DNA of 64,000 nucleotides from Tumebacillus amylolyticus (GCF_016722965.1 NZ_JAEQNB010000005.1:124001-188000); one strand, 5' to 3'. Positions 34,542 through 43,795 are shown, counted from the stretch's first letter. Numbers and translations are program-made. Notes: generated from the sequence alone by a model not told the origin.

Positions 34542-34964
34542 TTATTGACCTACTTGCGCCCGCAGCGCATCGACTTCCGGCAAGATCTTCGCGAGGATGC
34601 CGTTGACAAATTTGCCTGACTCCGGCGTGGAGAAGCCCTTCGCGAGGTCAATCGCCTCGTTGATTACAACATGGCTCGGCGTCTCCGGGTGGAACAGCAT
34701 CTCATACACCGCCATACGCAGCACGTTGCGGTCGACGTTCGCCATACGGGTGAGGTCCCAGCCGACCGAATACTTTTTCAGCAGTTCATCGATCATGTCT
34801 TGGCGCGATACGGTGCCGGACACGAGATCACGAACGAACAGCGGGTCCACTTCAGCCCCCTCCTGTTCCAACACATGGGTGATCGCGTTCTGTACGTCAG
34901 CGCTGACGACGTCGATCTGGAAAAGTCCTTGCAACGCAAATTCTCTGGAAGTTCTGCGGCTCAT
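34542..34964 (-). CDS. nusB: Transcription antitermination factor NusB
   Basis: 140 residues from the ATG at 34964, 8 bp after AAGGAG; the GTG three codons upstream is too close to it. The all-helical NusB pattern is clear: SRRTSREFALQGLFQIDV, RDLVSGTVSRQDMIDELL, NVLRMAVYEMLF, HVVINEAIDLAKGFSTPESGKFVNGIL. It acts with NusE on boxA of rRNA operons. It lies downstream of the asp23-amaP-DUF2273 genes as in other Bacillota. Confidence 0.95.
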   Translation of the reverse strand: MSRRTSREFALQGLFQIDVVSADVQNAITHVLEQEGAEVDPLFVRDLVSGTVSRQDMIDELLKKYSVGWDLTRMANVDRNVLRMAVYEMLFHPETPSHVVINEAIDLAKGFSTPESGKFVNGILAKILPEVDALRAQVGQ

Positions 34965-35020
34965 CTCTTGCACTCCTTATGGTGTCACATTGCTTCTCTT
35001 CATAGTGTACCCGAATGGCA

Positions 35021-35047
35021 AAAAGGAAACCACCTGCAAAGGTGGTT
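35021..35047 (-). terminator. Hairpin after the DUF2273 gene
   Basis: AACCACCT (35028-35035) pairs with AGGTGGTT (35040-35047), loop GCAA, followed on the minus strand by TCCTTTTTG. It overlaps the stop of the 75-residue gene. The U-run is interrupted, so read-through into nusB is likely. Confidence 0.6.
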
Positions 35048-35273
35048 ATTCCCGGTATTTCGGTGGCATGATGCGGTCAAGTACATCTCGCCAGTCTTCG
35101 CGGTCGTCAAACATCTTCCCAACAAAGTAGCCGATGACGAGGAACAGCGCAAATGCAATCGTCTGCAGGAACCCGAAGATCAGGTACAACAACCCGAACA
35201 CGAATCCGACTGCAAGTCCGAGGAAGCGCTTGTTCGCGAGGAGAAACTGGAGGACTTGGGTCGCTTTGTCCAT
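35046..35273 (-). CDS. DUF2273 small membrane protein
   Basis: 75 residues with two hydrophobic segments (about 17-35 and 38-52) and an acidic/basic C-terminus (DDREDWRDVLDRIMPPK). DUF2273 genes regularly lie next to amaP and asp23, as here (3 bp after amaP). It probably works with AmaP in the membrane at a site of envelope stress; the exact role is unknown. Confidence 0.85.
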   Translation of the reverse strand: MDKATQVLQFLLANKRFLGLAVGFVFGLLYLIFGFLQTIAFALFLVIGYFVGKMFDDREDWRDVLDRIMPPKYRE

Positions 35274-35276
35274 GCT

Positions 35277-35819
35277 CTACTCCACCCGTCTCTTCTTGGT
35301 CGGTTGTACGGCCTCTTGTTGCACCGCGAGCTCCGTCACGTAGACTGTGACCGACTCGACCTTGATGCCGGTCGTCGTCTGGATGTAGGTTTTGACCGCC
35401 TCTTGCAAGTCAGCCGTCGTCTTCGGGATGTCAAGATCCGCTTCGATGGAATAACGGATCATGATACGCAGCAATCCCTGTTCGGTGGTACGAACGCGAG
35501 CGCTGTGTTTCTGTACACCACGGATGGCGGAAGCGGCCCGACCGACCAGTTGCTCGAGGGTCTCGTAGGAAATCTTCACATCGCCGTTTTCCATGCGCTG
35601 CGTCACCGTCTGCGGCTCGCGTGCAGCACGTTGCCCCGTGCGGGCAAACAGGAAGAACAGTGAGAACAGGATGGCGACGACAGCTGCGATGGCCGTCTCG
35701 TCGTTGATTTGCAGACTATAAATGCGGTAGAGTCCGGCATAGTCGAGCAATCCGATCACCGATGCGGCCGCGATGCCTAGTGCATAGAGCCAGAGCAGAA
35801 TGCGCGGGACGATTTTCAT
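35277..35819 (-). CDS. amaP: Alkaline-shock membrane anchor protein AmaP
   Basis: 180 residues. Two N-terminal transmembrane segments (about 8-27 and 42-62) form a hairpin, followed by an Asp23-like cytoplasmic domain (VKISYETLEQLVGRAASAIRGV to TGIKVESVTVYVTEL). AmaP anchors Asp23 to the membrane in staphylococci. It lies downstream of asp23, separated by 70 bp that contain a GC-rich hairpin. Confidence 0.88.
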   Translation of the reverse strand: MKIVPRILLWLYALGIAAASVIGLLDYAGLYRIYSLQINDETAIAAVVAILFSLFFLFARTGQRAAREPQTVTQRMENGDVKISYETLEQLVGRAASAIRGVQKHSARVRTTEQGLLRIMIRYSIEADLDIPKTTADLQEAVKTYIQTTTGIKVESVTVYVTELAVQQEAVQPTKKRRVE

Positions 35820-35847
35820 GAGCTTGTCCTCCTCTCCAATGGAAGAT

Positions 35848-35871
35848 AACCCCCCTGTTCCCAGGGGGGTT
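35848..35871. other. GC-rich hairpin between asp23 and amaP
   Basis: AACCCCCCT (35848-35856) and AGGGGGGTT (35863-35871) form a perfect 9-bp stem with a 6-nt loop. No U-run follows on either strand, so it is not a standard terminator. It could attenuate transcription or set mRNA stability so that Asp23 exceeds AmaP. Confidence 0.6.
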
Positions 35872-35889
35872 CTCCCAAGTACTTACGAT

Positions 35890-36315
35890 TTACAGGACAC
35901 GATTCGGCGGAAGCAGAGGTTTTTCCTCTTCTTTGACGACTTCCTCGACGACCGGTTTGGAGAAGACGACGCCCAGCACGTGGACGTTGACCTCAACAAC
36001 TTCGAGGCCGGTCATGCTCTCGATCGCTCGCTTCACGTTGTCTTGAATCTCGCCTGCTACTTCCGGGATACGGACTCCGTATTCAGCGACGATCGAAACG
36101 TCGACCGCGCATTGCTTCTGCCCGACTTCTACTTTTACACCCTTGCTGAGGTTCTTTCGGCCGAGCAATTCGGCGATGCCGCCCGCAACTCCACCCGACA
36201 TGCCGGCAACGCCGACGATTTCGGTAGCCGCAAGACCGGCGATGATCTCGATGACTTCGTTCGCGATCCGAATGTTCCCCATATCGGTAGAGCTGAATTC
36301 TGTGTTCATAGTCAC
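35890..36315 (-). CDS. Asp23/Gls24 family envelope-stress protein (YqhY-like)
   Basis: 141 residues from a GTG at 36315, 9 bp after GGGAGGG. The Asp23 pattern is present: IRIANEVIEIIAGLAATEIVGVAGM, VEVGQKQCAVDVSIVAEYGVRIPEVAGEIQDNVK and TGLEVVEVNVHVLGVVF. In B. subtilis the equivalent yqhY follows accB-accC and influences lipid homeostasis. The same order is kept here, with its own promoter at the end of accC. Confidence 0.92.
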   Translation of the reverse strand: MTMNTEFSSTDMGNIRIANEVIEIIAGLAATEIVGVAGMSGGVAGGIAELLGRKNLSKGVKVEVGQKQCAVDVSIVAEYGVRIPEVAGEIQDNVKRAIESMTGLEVVEVNVHVLGVVFSKPVVEEVVKEEEKPLLPPNRVL

Positions 36316-36359
36316 TGGTGAGTTCCCTCCCTCGTCTTGTCCCTCTTGCTAGTACTATA

Positions 36360-36388
36360 AGTATAAGCTTCTGGCTGAATTATGACAA
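36360..36388 (-). promoter_or_regulatory. Sigma-A promoter for the asp23 operon
   Basis: On the minus strand TTGTCA (36388-36383), 17 bp, TATACT (36365-36360). Five of six bases match at each hexamer. The -35 overlaps the last codons of accC. The start site would be about 36353, some 38 bp before the GTG. Confidence 0.75.
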
Positions 36389-37723
36389 AGGATACATTTC
36401 GAGGAATTTCGTGGTTACGTCGCCTTCGATGAACTTCTCGTGGCGAAGAACCTTGAGATGGAACGGAATCGTGGTCTTGATCCCTTCGATCTTGAACTCG
36501 CTCAGTGCGCGGTGCATGCGGAGAATCGCTTCTTCGCGGGTCGGAGCCCACACGATCAGCTTCGCAATCATCGAGTCATAGAACGGATTGACCGTATAGC
36601 CTTCGTACGCCCCGGAATCGACACGAACTCCGAAACCGCCCGGCGGGAGGTAACGAGTGATCTTGCCCGGGCACGGCATGAAGTTTTTGTCCGGATCTTC
36701 GGCGTTGACGCGGCATTCGATCGACCAGCCGTCGAGGACGATGTCCTCCTGTGCGATCGAGAGCGGCTCACCCGCTGCGACGCGGATTTGCTCCTTGATC
36801 AAGTCAATGCCGGTGATCATCTCGGTGACCGGATGTTCAACCTGGATACGGGTGTTCATCTCCATGAAGTAGAAGTTGCCGTCCTTGTCATAGATGAACT
36901 CGATGGTACCAGCGCCGGAGTAGTTGACGGCCTTCGCCGCAGCCACTGCCGCTTCGCCCATCGCACGGCGCTTCTCTTCGGACAGTGCCGGAGACGGAGC
37001 TTCCTCGATCAGCTTCTGGAGACGACGCTGGATCGAGCAGTCGCGTTCGCCCAAGTAGACGGCGTTGCCGTGCTTGTCGCCCATGACTTGAATTTCGACG
37101 TGGCGCATCTCGGTGATGAACTTCTCCAAGTAAACGCCCGCGTTGCCAAACGCAGTCTGTGCTTCGGTTTGTGCCATTTGGATCAGGCGTGCCAGATCCT
37201 CACGGTCTTGGGCGATCCGAATGCCCTTGCCGCCGCCGCCTGCGGTCGCTTTGATGATGATCGGGTACCCGATCTCATCGGCGATCTTCAGCGCTTCGTC
37301 GATGTCTTCTACCAAACCTTCGGTGCCCGGTACGGTCGGAACATTCGCAGCCTTCATCGTGTCTTTCGCGGAAGCTTTGTCGCCCATCTTCTCGATGGCC
37401 GAAGAGTCCGGTCCGATAAACGTGATTCCGCATGCTTTGCAGAACTCTGCAAAGTCTGCGTTCTCCGCCAAGAAGCCGTAGCCCGGGTGGATGGCGTCAA
37501 CACCGACAGCGGTCGCGAGGGACAGGATGTTCTTGATATTCAAGTACGAATCACGCGACAGAGTCGGGCCGACACAGTAAGCTTCGTCAGCCAGTTGGAC
37601 ATGGAGAGCTTCACGGTCCGCTTCCGAGTAGATGGCAACCGTCGGAATGCCGAGTTCTCGGCAAGCACGGATGACACGGACCGCGATCTCGCCGCGGTTT
37701 GCTACTAGTACTTTGTGGAACAT
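36380..37723 (-). CDS. accC: Acetyl-CoA carboxylase, biotin carboxylase subunit
   Basis: 447 residues, standard length. N-terminal [22 protein letters not shown], the ATP-grasp glycine loop [12 protein letters not shown] (about 160), [14 protein letters not shown] (catalytic region, about 288-301) and the C-terminal lid are all present. It carboxylates biotin on AccB in the first step of fatty-acid synthesis. It is encoded 18 bp downstream of accB. Confidence 0.97.
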   Translation of the reverse strand: MFHKVLVANRGEIAVRVIRACRELGIPTVAIYSEADREALHVQLADEAYCVGPTLSRDSYLNIKNILSLATAVGVDAIHPGYGFLAENADFAEFCKACGITFIGPDSSAIEKMGDKASAKDTMKAANVPTVPGTEGLVEDIDEALKIADEIGYPIIIKATAGGGGKGIRIAQDREDLARLIQMAQTEAQTAFGNAGVYLEKFITEMRHVEIQVMGDKHGNAVYLGERDCSIQRRLQKLIEEAPSPALSEEKRRAMGEAAVAAAKAVNYSGAGTIEFIYDKDGNFYFMEMNTRIQVEHPVTEMITGIDLIKEQIRVAAGEPLSIAQEDIVLDGWSIECRVNAEDPDKNFMPCPGKITRYLPPGGFGVRVDSGAYEGYTVNPFYDSMIAKLIVWAPTREEAILRMHRALSEFKIEGIKTTIPFHLKVLRHEKFIEGDVTTKFLEMYPLS

Positions 37724-37741
37724 GGTGTCAGCCCCCGTTTC

Positions 37742-38254
37742 TTAGTCAACTTTGACGAGGAACAGCGGTTGACCGTATTCCACGAGTTGGCCGTTCTCGA
37801 CGAGCACTTCGACGATCTCGCCTTTGACATCCGCTTCGATCTCGTTCATCAATTTCATTGCTTCCACGATGCAGACGATCGTCTTCTCGTCGACGCGGGC
37901 ACCTGCTTTGACATACGCGTCAGAGTCCGGGGACGGAGATTTGTAGAACGTACCAACCATCGGGGAAACGACTTTGTGGAGGTTCTTGTCATCTGCTTTC
38001 GGAGCTGCGGCCGGAGCCGGAGCTGCTTCTGCAACCGGTGCGGCAACCGGAGCTGCTGCGACCGGAGCTGCCGGTGCTTGTACAACCGGAGCCGGAGCTG
38101 CTTGGACCAGTTGCGGTGCTGCGACGATGTTTGCGACGCCTACTTCGTTTTTCTTGATCAAAAGTTTCGCGCCTTCAAGTTCGTAGTTGAACTCGTTAAT
38201 GCTCGTCTCGTCGAGCAGGCGAATCAATTCGCGGATTTCATTCAATTTGAACAT
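37742..38254 (-). CDS. accB: Acetyl-CoA carboxylase, biotin carboxyl carrier protein
   Basis: 170 residues. The N-terminal helix pair ([23 protein letters not shown]), an Ala/Pro-rich linker (about 48-85) and a C-terminal biotinyl domain with the attachment site [13 protein letters not shown] (the Lys of AMKL, about 136) are present. It carries the carboxylated biotin between AccC and the transferase. ATG at 38254 with GGAGAG about 12 bp upstream. Confidence 0.97.
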   Translation of the reverse strand: MFKLNEIRELIRLLDETSINEFNYELEGAKLLIKKNEVGVANIVAAPQLVQAAPAPVVQAPAAPVAAAPVAAPVAEAAPAPAAAPKADDKNLHKVVSPMVGTFYKSPSPDSDAYVKAGARVDEKTIVCIVEAMKLMNEIEADVKGEIVEVLVENGQLVEYGQPLFLVKVD

Positions 38255-38324
38255 GACTCAATGCCACTCTCCTGTGCAAATATGTAATGGTAAATATACT
38301 CGGCTGGATTACCTGTCCTATCCA

Positions 38325-38333
38325 AGTATAACA
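38325..38333 (-). promoter_or_regulatory. Candidate extended -10 promoter for accBC
   Basis: The minus strand reads TGTTATACT, an extended -10 (TGn TATACT), about 70 bp before the accB ATG. No strong -35 is visible and I see no FapR-type palindrome. Confidence 0.45.
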
Positions 38334-38394
38334 TAGCCCCAGATTTTCATTCTACTTCTCCGTCTAAATTGGAGTCACTTCCTGTCTTGAGTTA

Positions 38395-38432
38395 GAAAAA
38401 TCAAGAGATCCCGAAAACCGCGGGATCTCTTG
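38395..38432 (-). terminator. Terminator of the spoIIIA operon
   Basis: CAAGAGATCCCG (38402-38413) and CGGGATCTCTTG (38421-38432) form a 12-bp stem; the minus-strand transcript ends in AUUUUUC. It begins 12 bp after the spoIIIAH stop. Confidence 0.9.
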
Positions 38433-38444
38433 TGCCACAAGGGT

Positions 38445-38990
38445 TTATTCGTGTTTGCCCACCACTACTTTTGCCGAGGAAACTCCCATTTCTTTTGCGA
38501 CGATTCCCATGATTTTTACCGCTTTTTTCTTGTCAAGGTCAGCAGATTGGACGGTAACGTTGACTTTGTCGTCCTTCATTTCGATGATCGCATCCGGGTA
38601 TCCTTCTGCCATGATCAGGTCGATGACTTTGTCGAATTTATCTTGGTTGTTGTTGAGGTTTTCGAGGTCTTTTTTCGCTTTTTCTACTTGCTCAGCCGGG
38701 GTCTTGTCGTTGGCGATGACCGTTTGCAGGCGTTCCGCTTCGGCGGACGCTTTTTGCGATTCTTCGAGGTGGTAGGAGATGAAGTAGTCGGACGGTTCCA
38801 TCACCGCTTTGTCCCCGCCTTTGGCTGCTTTGTCGGCCGCCGCTTTGTCTGCGGTTTTGGTGTCGGTTGCAGTTGCTTGGGTCGGGTCGGTGGAGACTTC
38901 CTTGACGTTGTTGTTGACGGTGTAGAAGCCGATCAACATCAGAGAGAGTACCATCATCGTGGACAACCAGATCGTTTGACGCTTTGCCAT
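38445..38990 (-). CDS. spoIIIAH: Stage III sporulation protein AH
   Basis: 181 residues: N-terminal transmembrane segment (about 7-24, IWLSTMMVLSLMLIGFY), an acidic/Ala/Lys linker, then a ring-building-motif domain (DYFISYHLEESQKASAEAERLQ to KIMGIVAKEMGV). In the mother-cell membrane SpoIIIAH binds forespore SpoIIQ to form the feeding channel. Last gene of the operon. Length is slightly under the B. subtilis protein (218). Confidence 0.92.
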   Translation of the reverse strand: MAKRQTIWLSTMMVLSLMLIGFYTVNNNVKEVSTDPTQATATDTKTADKAAADKAAKGGDKAVMEPSDYFISYHLEESQKASAEAERLQTVIANDKTPAEQVEKAKKDLENLNNNQDKFDKVIDLIMAEGYPDAIIEMKDDKVNVTVQSADLDKKKAVKIMGIVAKEMGVSSAKVVVGKHE

Positions 38991-39018
38991 TTTTCAACAC
39001 ACTCCTTGGGTTTTGTGA

Positions 39019-39606
39019 TTAGGATTTTTTTGGAAGGATGGAAATTTTATGAGGAGGCACTTCCAGCGAACGCTGGACGGCTTCCGTGATCAACGCTTGG
39101 ATTTTCACTTCTTCAGCCCCGTTGGCGACGACGACGACGCCGCGCACGCGGGGTTTGATCGTTTTGACGAGCACCGGTTGGTCTGCCCCATTGACTTTGG
39201 TCATGACGATTTTTCCGTTTTTATCAATGGTTGTGACGGTGCGGTTGCCACCGCTTTTGTCTTGCTCGGAGGTGGTTTGCCGGTTTTCTTGTTCATCTTG
39301 GGCGTAGACCATCTCTTCGCTGGAATCGATGGTGACCATCACTTTGGCGTCGCTGACTCCTCGGATGTCGTCGAGGATTTCGGTCAGCCGGTCTTCGTAC
39401 ATTTTTTCGTAGTTCGCCATCTGTTGTTGTTCGGTGTTGACCGTGACGCTCTCGGTCGGCTTCTGCGCGGTCACCGGCTGCCCGCTCCCCTTGGATGACC
39501 CCCAGGAGAAGGGGTTGAAGAGGAGCACCACACCGACTGCGCCGATGCCGATCAGCATGGCTTTGTTTTTCATCAGACCTTGCAGTTTGTCGTTCAAATT
39601 GCTCAA
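39019..39606 (-). CDS. spoIIIAG: Stage III sporulation protein AG
   Basis: 195 residues with one transmembrane segment (about 15-32, LIGIGAVGVVLLFNPF) and a soluble C-terminal ring domain (YEDRLTEILDDIRGVSDAKVMVTID to VRGVVVVANGAEEVKIQALITEAVQ). SpoIIIAG forms a large ring of the mother-cell/forespore channel. It follows spoIIIAF by 18 bp. Confidence 0.94.
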   Translation of the reverse strand: MSNLNDKLQGLMKNKAMLIGIGAVGVVLLFNPFSWGSSKGSGQPVTAQKPTESVTVNTEQQQMANYEKMYEDRLTEILDDIRGVSDAKVMVTIDSSEEMVYAQDEQENRQTTSEQDKSGGNRTVTTIDKNGKIVMTKVNGADQPVLVKTIKPRVRGVVVVANGAEEVKIQALITEAVQRSLEVPPHKISILPKKS

Positions 39607-39624
39607 GAACGCTCACCCCCTTTT

Positions 39625-40287
39625 TCAGGAATCCCGCCAGACGACGAGGACTTGTGAAGATTGTAGTTTGTACTCGGCGGCGATCTGCGTGCGGATGGAG
39701 GAGCTCATTTCCGCATGTCGGCGGTCTCCCTGCGCGAGGGTGGTTTGACTGTCCGCGCTGTCTCCGCTTTTGCCGATGATGATCGGCGGCACGTCTTCAA
39801 TCGGTTGGACCGACCCGGCCTCCGTGCGGTTTTTCACCGTCACGGTCACACCGTTTAGCTGTTCGGGCTGGCCTTGTTGATTCGTCGTGTATTTCACCTC
39901 GACGCGGTCGACGGTCAGGCCCGGTTTTTCCTGTTCGACGATCTGTTTGACGTTTTGGGTGATGCCGGCTTTCCAGGCTTCGGCAGTCAACCCTTGGTTT
40001 TGCTGGGCGATTTGCTCGCCCTGTTGTTGGATTTGGTCGAGGCTTGGCAAGTTGGAAGCTTTTGATTTGCCTCCTGTAAGAAGCGAGTCCAGTGTGAAGT
40101 CCATCTCGTAGATCGACTTGCCGGAGAGCTTCAAAACCGGGGTCAGCATGATCAAGATGATCAAGAGACCCATGACCAGTTTGGCGTAGCGTTGCATGAT
40201 GTTGTTGGGCAAGATCATGTCCAAGATCACCGCGAGAAAAATCACGAGGATCAGCCCGCGCAGCCAGTCGCTGAGAAAGGCCATCAT
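39625..40287 (-). CDS. spoIIIAF: Stage III sporulation protein AF
   Basis: 220 residues with two N-terminal transmembrane segments (about 10-26 and 36-54) and a C-terminal ring-type domain (TQNVKQIVEQEKPGLTVDRVEV). Family features and the place between AE and AG identify it. Membrane component of the SpoIIIA-SpoIIQ complex. Confidence 0.92.
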   Translation of the reverse strand: MMAFLSDWLRGLILVIFLAVILDMILPNNIMQRYAKLVMGLLIILIMLTPVLKLSGKSIYEMDFTLDSLLTGGKSKASNLPSLDQIQQQGEQIAQQNQGLTAEAWKAGITQNVKQIVEQEKPGLTVDRVEVKYTTNQQGQPEQLNGVTVTVKNRTEAGSVQPIEDVPPIIIGKSGDSADSQTTLAQGDRRHAEMSSSIRTQIAAEYKLQSSQVLVVWRDS

Positions 40288-40293
40288 CGTCCA

Positions 40294-41562
40294 TCACCTC
40301 ACCATCACCGACAGATTGCCTGCCGCGATAATCACTGTGACCGCGAGGAAGAACATGAAGCCGACGGTTGCCAGCGCCGCGAACACGAGGATCAAGCTCT
40401 TGCCGATCGTGCTGAGACAGCCAATGATCGGCGATTCCCCCAGCGGTTGCATCACAGCTGACGAGACGTTGTAGACGATCGCCAGCGAGAGAATTTTCAA
40501 CGCCGGGAACGCTGCGAGCAAAAGCAGGACGCCAGCCCCGGTGATGCCGAGTGCGTTTTTGACGATCAAACTCGCTCCGACGACCGTGTCGGCCGCATCG
40601 GAGAACAGCTTGCCGACGACAGGGACGAAGTTGCTGGACACATACTTGGCGGCTTTGATCGAGACCCCGTCCGCGACCGCCCCCGCCGCCCCCTGCACAG
40701 AGACGACGCCGAGGAAGATCGTGAAGAACACTCCGAGCACCCAGACCGCCGTTGATTTCAACAGCCCGGCAAGTTGGGTCACTTGGTAGCGGTTGGAAAT
40801 CTTGCTGACCAAGGAGAGGATCGCCGAAAAGAAAATCAGCGGGAAGATCACGAACTGAATCAAGTCGCCGATCACATTGATCAGGAACACGATCAGCGGG
40901 TGAATCATCGCAGCCGATGTCACACCGCCCGTTGCAGCCAGCAAGGCCAGATACATCGGGATCGTCGCCGTCATGAAATCGACCATCGTGGAGATCGCAT
41001 CCTTGGCGTAACTCGTCGCCGCCGAGAACGATTGCACGGCGAGAATCATCAGGACGAGGAAGCAGATCGTGTGGGCGATTTTCGAGACGTTGTTCCCTTC
41101 AAATGCGGTCTGCATGTTCTCCAAGATGGCGGCGAAAACCGTCAAGACGATGATCGTGCCAAGCAATCGCGAATTGAGGAACAACTCGTGGAACAAGTAT
41201 TTGAGCAGCCCGACCAGCAGGCCTTGAAACACCGTACCGAAGTGGCCGTGGAGCACGAGGTCGCCCACATGGCCTTTGACCTCCGGCGGCAAATAGTCGC
41301 CATACTCCTGCACGATCTCGTCCAAAAATGTATCGAAGTCGTGCAAGTCAAGTTGCTGGAATTGCTGTTGAACCAATGGGTCGGTGAGACTCGCGCTTGC
41401 GTTCTCCTGCGGGATTGGTGTTCCTTGCGACGCAGGCGGTGAAGGCGACGTGCCTTCCGCAAACGCGTGGGTGAGATTGCCCACGCTCATGGCAATCACG
41501 AGTGCAAGCCAGAAGAAAATCCAGGTCCATCGCTTGGTTGTCCGTTTTGAAGTAAGACTCAT
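40294..41562 (-). CDS. spoIIIAE: Stage III sporulation protein AE
   Basis: 422 residues. A signal-like N-terminus (about 12-35), a Pro/Ser linker and about seven transmembrane segments from residue 110 on (for example LGTIIVLTVFAAILENM, LIQFVIFPLIFFSAILSL) make it the polytopic core of the complex. The IHPLIVFLINVIGDL and NALGITGAGVLLLLAAFP regions are typical of SpoIIIAE. Confidence 0.94.
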   Translation of the reverse strand: MSLTSKRTTKRWTWIFFWLALVIAMSVGNLTHAFAEGTSPSPPASQGTPIPQENASASLTDPLVQQQFQQLDLHDFDTFLDEIVQEYGDYLPPEVKGHVGDLVLHGHFGTVFQGLLVGLLKYLFHELFLNSRLLGTIIVLTVFAAILENMQTAFEGNNVSKIAHTICFLVLMILAVQSFSAATSYAKDAISTMVDFMTATIPMYLALLAATGGVTSAAMIHPLIVFLINVIGDLIQFVIFPLIFFSAILSLVSKISNRYQVTQLAGLLKSTAVWVLGVFFTIFLGVVSVQGAAGAVADGVSIKAAKYVSSNFVPVVGKLFSDAADTVVGASLIVKNALGITGAGVLLLLAAFPALKILSLAIVYNVSSAVMQPLGESPIIGCLSTIGKSLILVFAALATVGFMFFLAVTVIIAAGNLSVMVR

Positions 41563-41574
41563 CGCCTCACCTCC

Positions 41575-41964
41575 TTAGGTCGGAAGTAGATTCAGCACCG
41601 TCTCTACCACGCGTTGCACAATCGGCAGTGCAAGTACGAGGATTAACACTTTACCGGCGAGTTCGATTTTGGAAGCGATGCTGCCTTCGCCCGCGTCCTT
41701 GGCGATCTGCGCTGCGAATTCTGCGATGTACGCGATCCCGATGATCTTCAAGATCGTCTGTAAAAAAATCATCTCGACCCCGGCTTGCACCGAGAGTTTC
41801 TCAAGCAGGTTGATCACGAGCTGGATCTTGTCGAGGAGGAAGATGAAGATGAACACCCCGACCAAGAGCGATAACAGAAACGCAATCTGGGGGGACTTGC
41901 CCTTCACGACGACGATCAGCATCGTGGCTGTCAACCCGAGGCCGACAATTTGGATGATGTCCAT
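41575..41964 (-). CDS. spoIIIAD: Stage III sporulation protein AD
   Basis: 129 residues with four hydrophobic segments (IIQIVGLGLTATMLIVVV, IAFLLSLLVGVFIFIFLL, TILKIIGIAYIAEFAAQI, KVLILVLALPIVQRVVE). The length equals the usual family size. Small membrane subunit next to AC and AE. Confidence 0.94.
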   Translation of the reverse strand: MDIIQIVGLGLTATMLIVVVKGKSPQIAFLLSLLVGVFIFIFLLDKIQLVINLLEKLSVQAGVEMIFLQTILKIIGIAYIAEFAAQIAKDAGEGSIASKIELAGKVLILVLALPIVQRVVETVLNLLPT

Positions 41965-41995
41965 AGGCGTCGAACTCCTTTTTCGAGACCGGACG

Positions 41996-42202
41996 CTAGT
42001 GCGACAGGAACACGTCGCGGACTTTGTTGAACAGGTCGCCGATGTAGGAGACGACCGTGAACATGATCACGATAAAACCGGTCAGCGTCGCCCATGAGGC
42101 GAACTCTTCCTTGCCCGATTGCTTTAAAACGGTGTGGATGACCGCGGTGAGGATGCCCACACCCGCGATGAAGAATATTTCATTGATCTCTGTGCCCATC
42201 AT
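41996..42202 (-). CDS. spoIIIAC: Stage III sporulation protein AC
   Basis: 68 residues, two transmembrane segments (IFFIAGVGILTAVIHTVL and WATLTGFIVIMFTVVSYI). This is the standard length and pattern for SpoIIIAC, 12 bp after spoIIIAB. Confidence 0.93.
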   Translation of the reverse strand: MMGTEINEIFFIAGVGILTAVIHTVLKQSGKEEFASWATLTGFIVIMFTVVSYIGDLFNKVRDVFLSH

Positions 42203-42214
42203 CGTTCCCCCCCA

Positions 42215-42733
42215 CTAATACAACAGGATCACGACGGTCAGCCCGAGCAGTGCGCCGAGGTACCGCCACATTTTTTCGTTGCGGGCTTGGTCTTCGCGAG
42301 CGCTCGCCTCTTCTGCCGTCAAATGCGCGACACCGAGGTGGATGTGCTTGATCTGGTCGGCCCGGTCAGAAGCCCCCAGTGTGCGTCCAAACTGGCGAAG
42401 CACATCGCGATCTCCCTCTTTGAGCACCAAGCGACTGCGCATCTCGTCGAGAGCCTCTTGCCAAGCACCGTCACCGGTCAGCCCGCGCCCGTCGCGGAGC
42501 TTGTCAGACATCTTGTGAAAAAACTCTCCGACCGGAGCGGGCAGTCGTGCGGCGATGCGCTGGCAAGCATCCGGCAGCGGGGTTGCCGCGTAAAAAATTT
42601 CGGTTTCCAACACCTTCAAAGCACTGACGAACTGCCGAAGTTGCTTGGGGCGTTCCGCATATCGGTTGGCCATTCGAAATCCGGCCATCGTGCAGGCCCC
42701 TAGGATCAACAGGCCGCCGAGCAGTTTAAACAT
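42215..42733 (-). CDS. spoIIIAB: Stage III sporulation protein AB
   Basis: The start was moved to the ATG at 42733 after GGGGAGTGAGAATC, giving 172 residues, close to the family's 171. N-terminal membrane segment (LLGGLLILGACTMAGF), GspF-like helical body (LRQFVSALKVLETEIFYAATPLPDA) and a C-terminal membrane segment (WRYLGALLGLTVVILLY). It overlaps the end of spoIIIAA by 8 bp. Confidence 0.94.
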   Translation of the reverse strand: MFKLLGGLLILGACTMAGFRMANRYAERPKQLRQFVSALKVLETEIFYAATPLPDACQRIAARLPAPVGEFFHKMSDKLRDGRGLTGDGAWQEALDEMRSRLVLKEGDRDVLRQFGRTLGASDRADQIKHIHLGVAHLTAEEASAREDQARNEKMWRYLGALLGLTVVILLY

Positions 42734-43754
42734 GATTCTCACTCCCCGTCTGCACCCGTTCTCCCCGTTTGTCGAACACACCCTCGATCGTGCAGGGTCC
42801 GCGACGGCGGGAAAGCACGATGTAGCGGTGGAAGGCGCCCTGTTCAAACAGTTGGCGCAACACCGGACGGTTGCGGACTTCATGCATCCCGAAACCGTGT
42901 GCCGTGGTGATGACATGAACGCCTGCGTGAATCGCTTCCAGCAGCGCAGCTCCGTCCTCCGGGCGACCGATCTCGTCGGTGACGAGAACGTGGGGCGACA
43001 TCGAGCGGATCATCATCTGCATGCCTTCCGCTTTCGGACAGGCATCCAACACATCGGTGCGCGGACCGAGATCGTGTTGTGGAACTCCTCGCCAGGAAGC
43101 GGCGACTTCGGAGCGTTCGTCCACGATGCCGACTTTTTGCGGCGGCAGTTTCGGATGCAACGTGCCGCAGGAGAGATGTCGGGCGAGGTCGCGCAGGAGT
43201 GTGGTCTTGCCGCATTGCGGCGGCGAAATCAAAAGCGTGTTGTGCAAGCGGTAGGCCGCGGAATCGATTAGCAGATGGCGAATCTTCTCTGCAGCATGTC
43301 GAACGTCGCGGGCGATACGCAGGTTGAACGTGGTAATCTCCTTCAAGCCGCGGAGTTGCCCTTGTCCATCCAAGAGAGCTCGTCCGGCAAGTCCAACACG
43401 GTGCCCACCGGGGATGGTGAGATAGCCGCGCCGGAGCTCTTCCTCCAACGCGTAGAGCGAAGAGTGCGTCATGAGGTTGAGCGTTTGGGCGATGTCTTCT
43501 TCGTCGATGAAATGCCCGTCCTCAGCGCGGGGTGACGTTTGACCTGTGAGGGTCACGAACGCCTCACGTCCGCCGTAGTAAACTTGCAGCGGACGACCCA
43601 GTCGGATGCGCACTTCTTCCAAGTGGCGGCGCACTTCGTCCGGCAAAGAGAGCACCGCCTGTCGAAGCCGCAGGGGAAGCACCGGCGCGATTTGTTCTCG
43701 CAGCACGGGTTCGAGATCGAGCGTGCTCGTCTGCAGCCGGTTGTGTACGATCAT
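42726..43754 (-). CDS. spoIIIAA: Stage III sporulation protein AA (secretion-type ATPase)
   Basis: 342 residues with Walker A SPPQCGKTTLLRDLARHL (about 178), Walker B region VLVTDEIGRPEDG and ITTAHG, as in type II/IV secretion ATPases. It energises the SpoIIIA channel on the mother-cell side. First gene of the operon, about 40 bp downstream of a sigma-E promoter match. Confidence 0.95.
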   Translation of the reverse strand: MIVHNRLQTSTLDLEPVLREQIAPVLPLRLRQAVLSLPDEVRRHLEEVRIRLGRPLQVYYGGREAFVTLTGQTSPRAEDGHFIDEEDIAQTLNLMTHSSLYALEEELRRGYLTIPGGHRVGLAGRALLDGQGQLRGLKEITTFNLRIARDVRHAAEKIRHLLIDSAAYRLHNTLLISPPQCGKTTLLRDLARHLSCGTLHPKLPPQKVGIVDERSEVAASWRGVPQHDLGPRTDVLDACPKAEGMQMMIRSMSPHVLVTDEIGRPEDGAALLEAIHAGVHVITTAHGFGMHEVRNRPVLRQLFEQGAFHRYIVLSRRRGPCTIEGVFDKRGERVQTGSENHV

Positions 43755-43795
43755 CGTGTCTCCTCCTCCCTGTCCCTCTCTCGTTTGTTATTTCA

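Noticed and set aside
42734-42916. N-terminal extension of spoIIIAB
   Set aside because: It lies inside spoIIIAA in another frame, and a ribosome site with the correct family start is at 42733.
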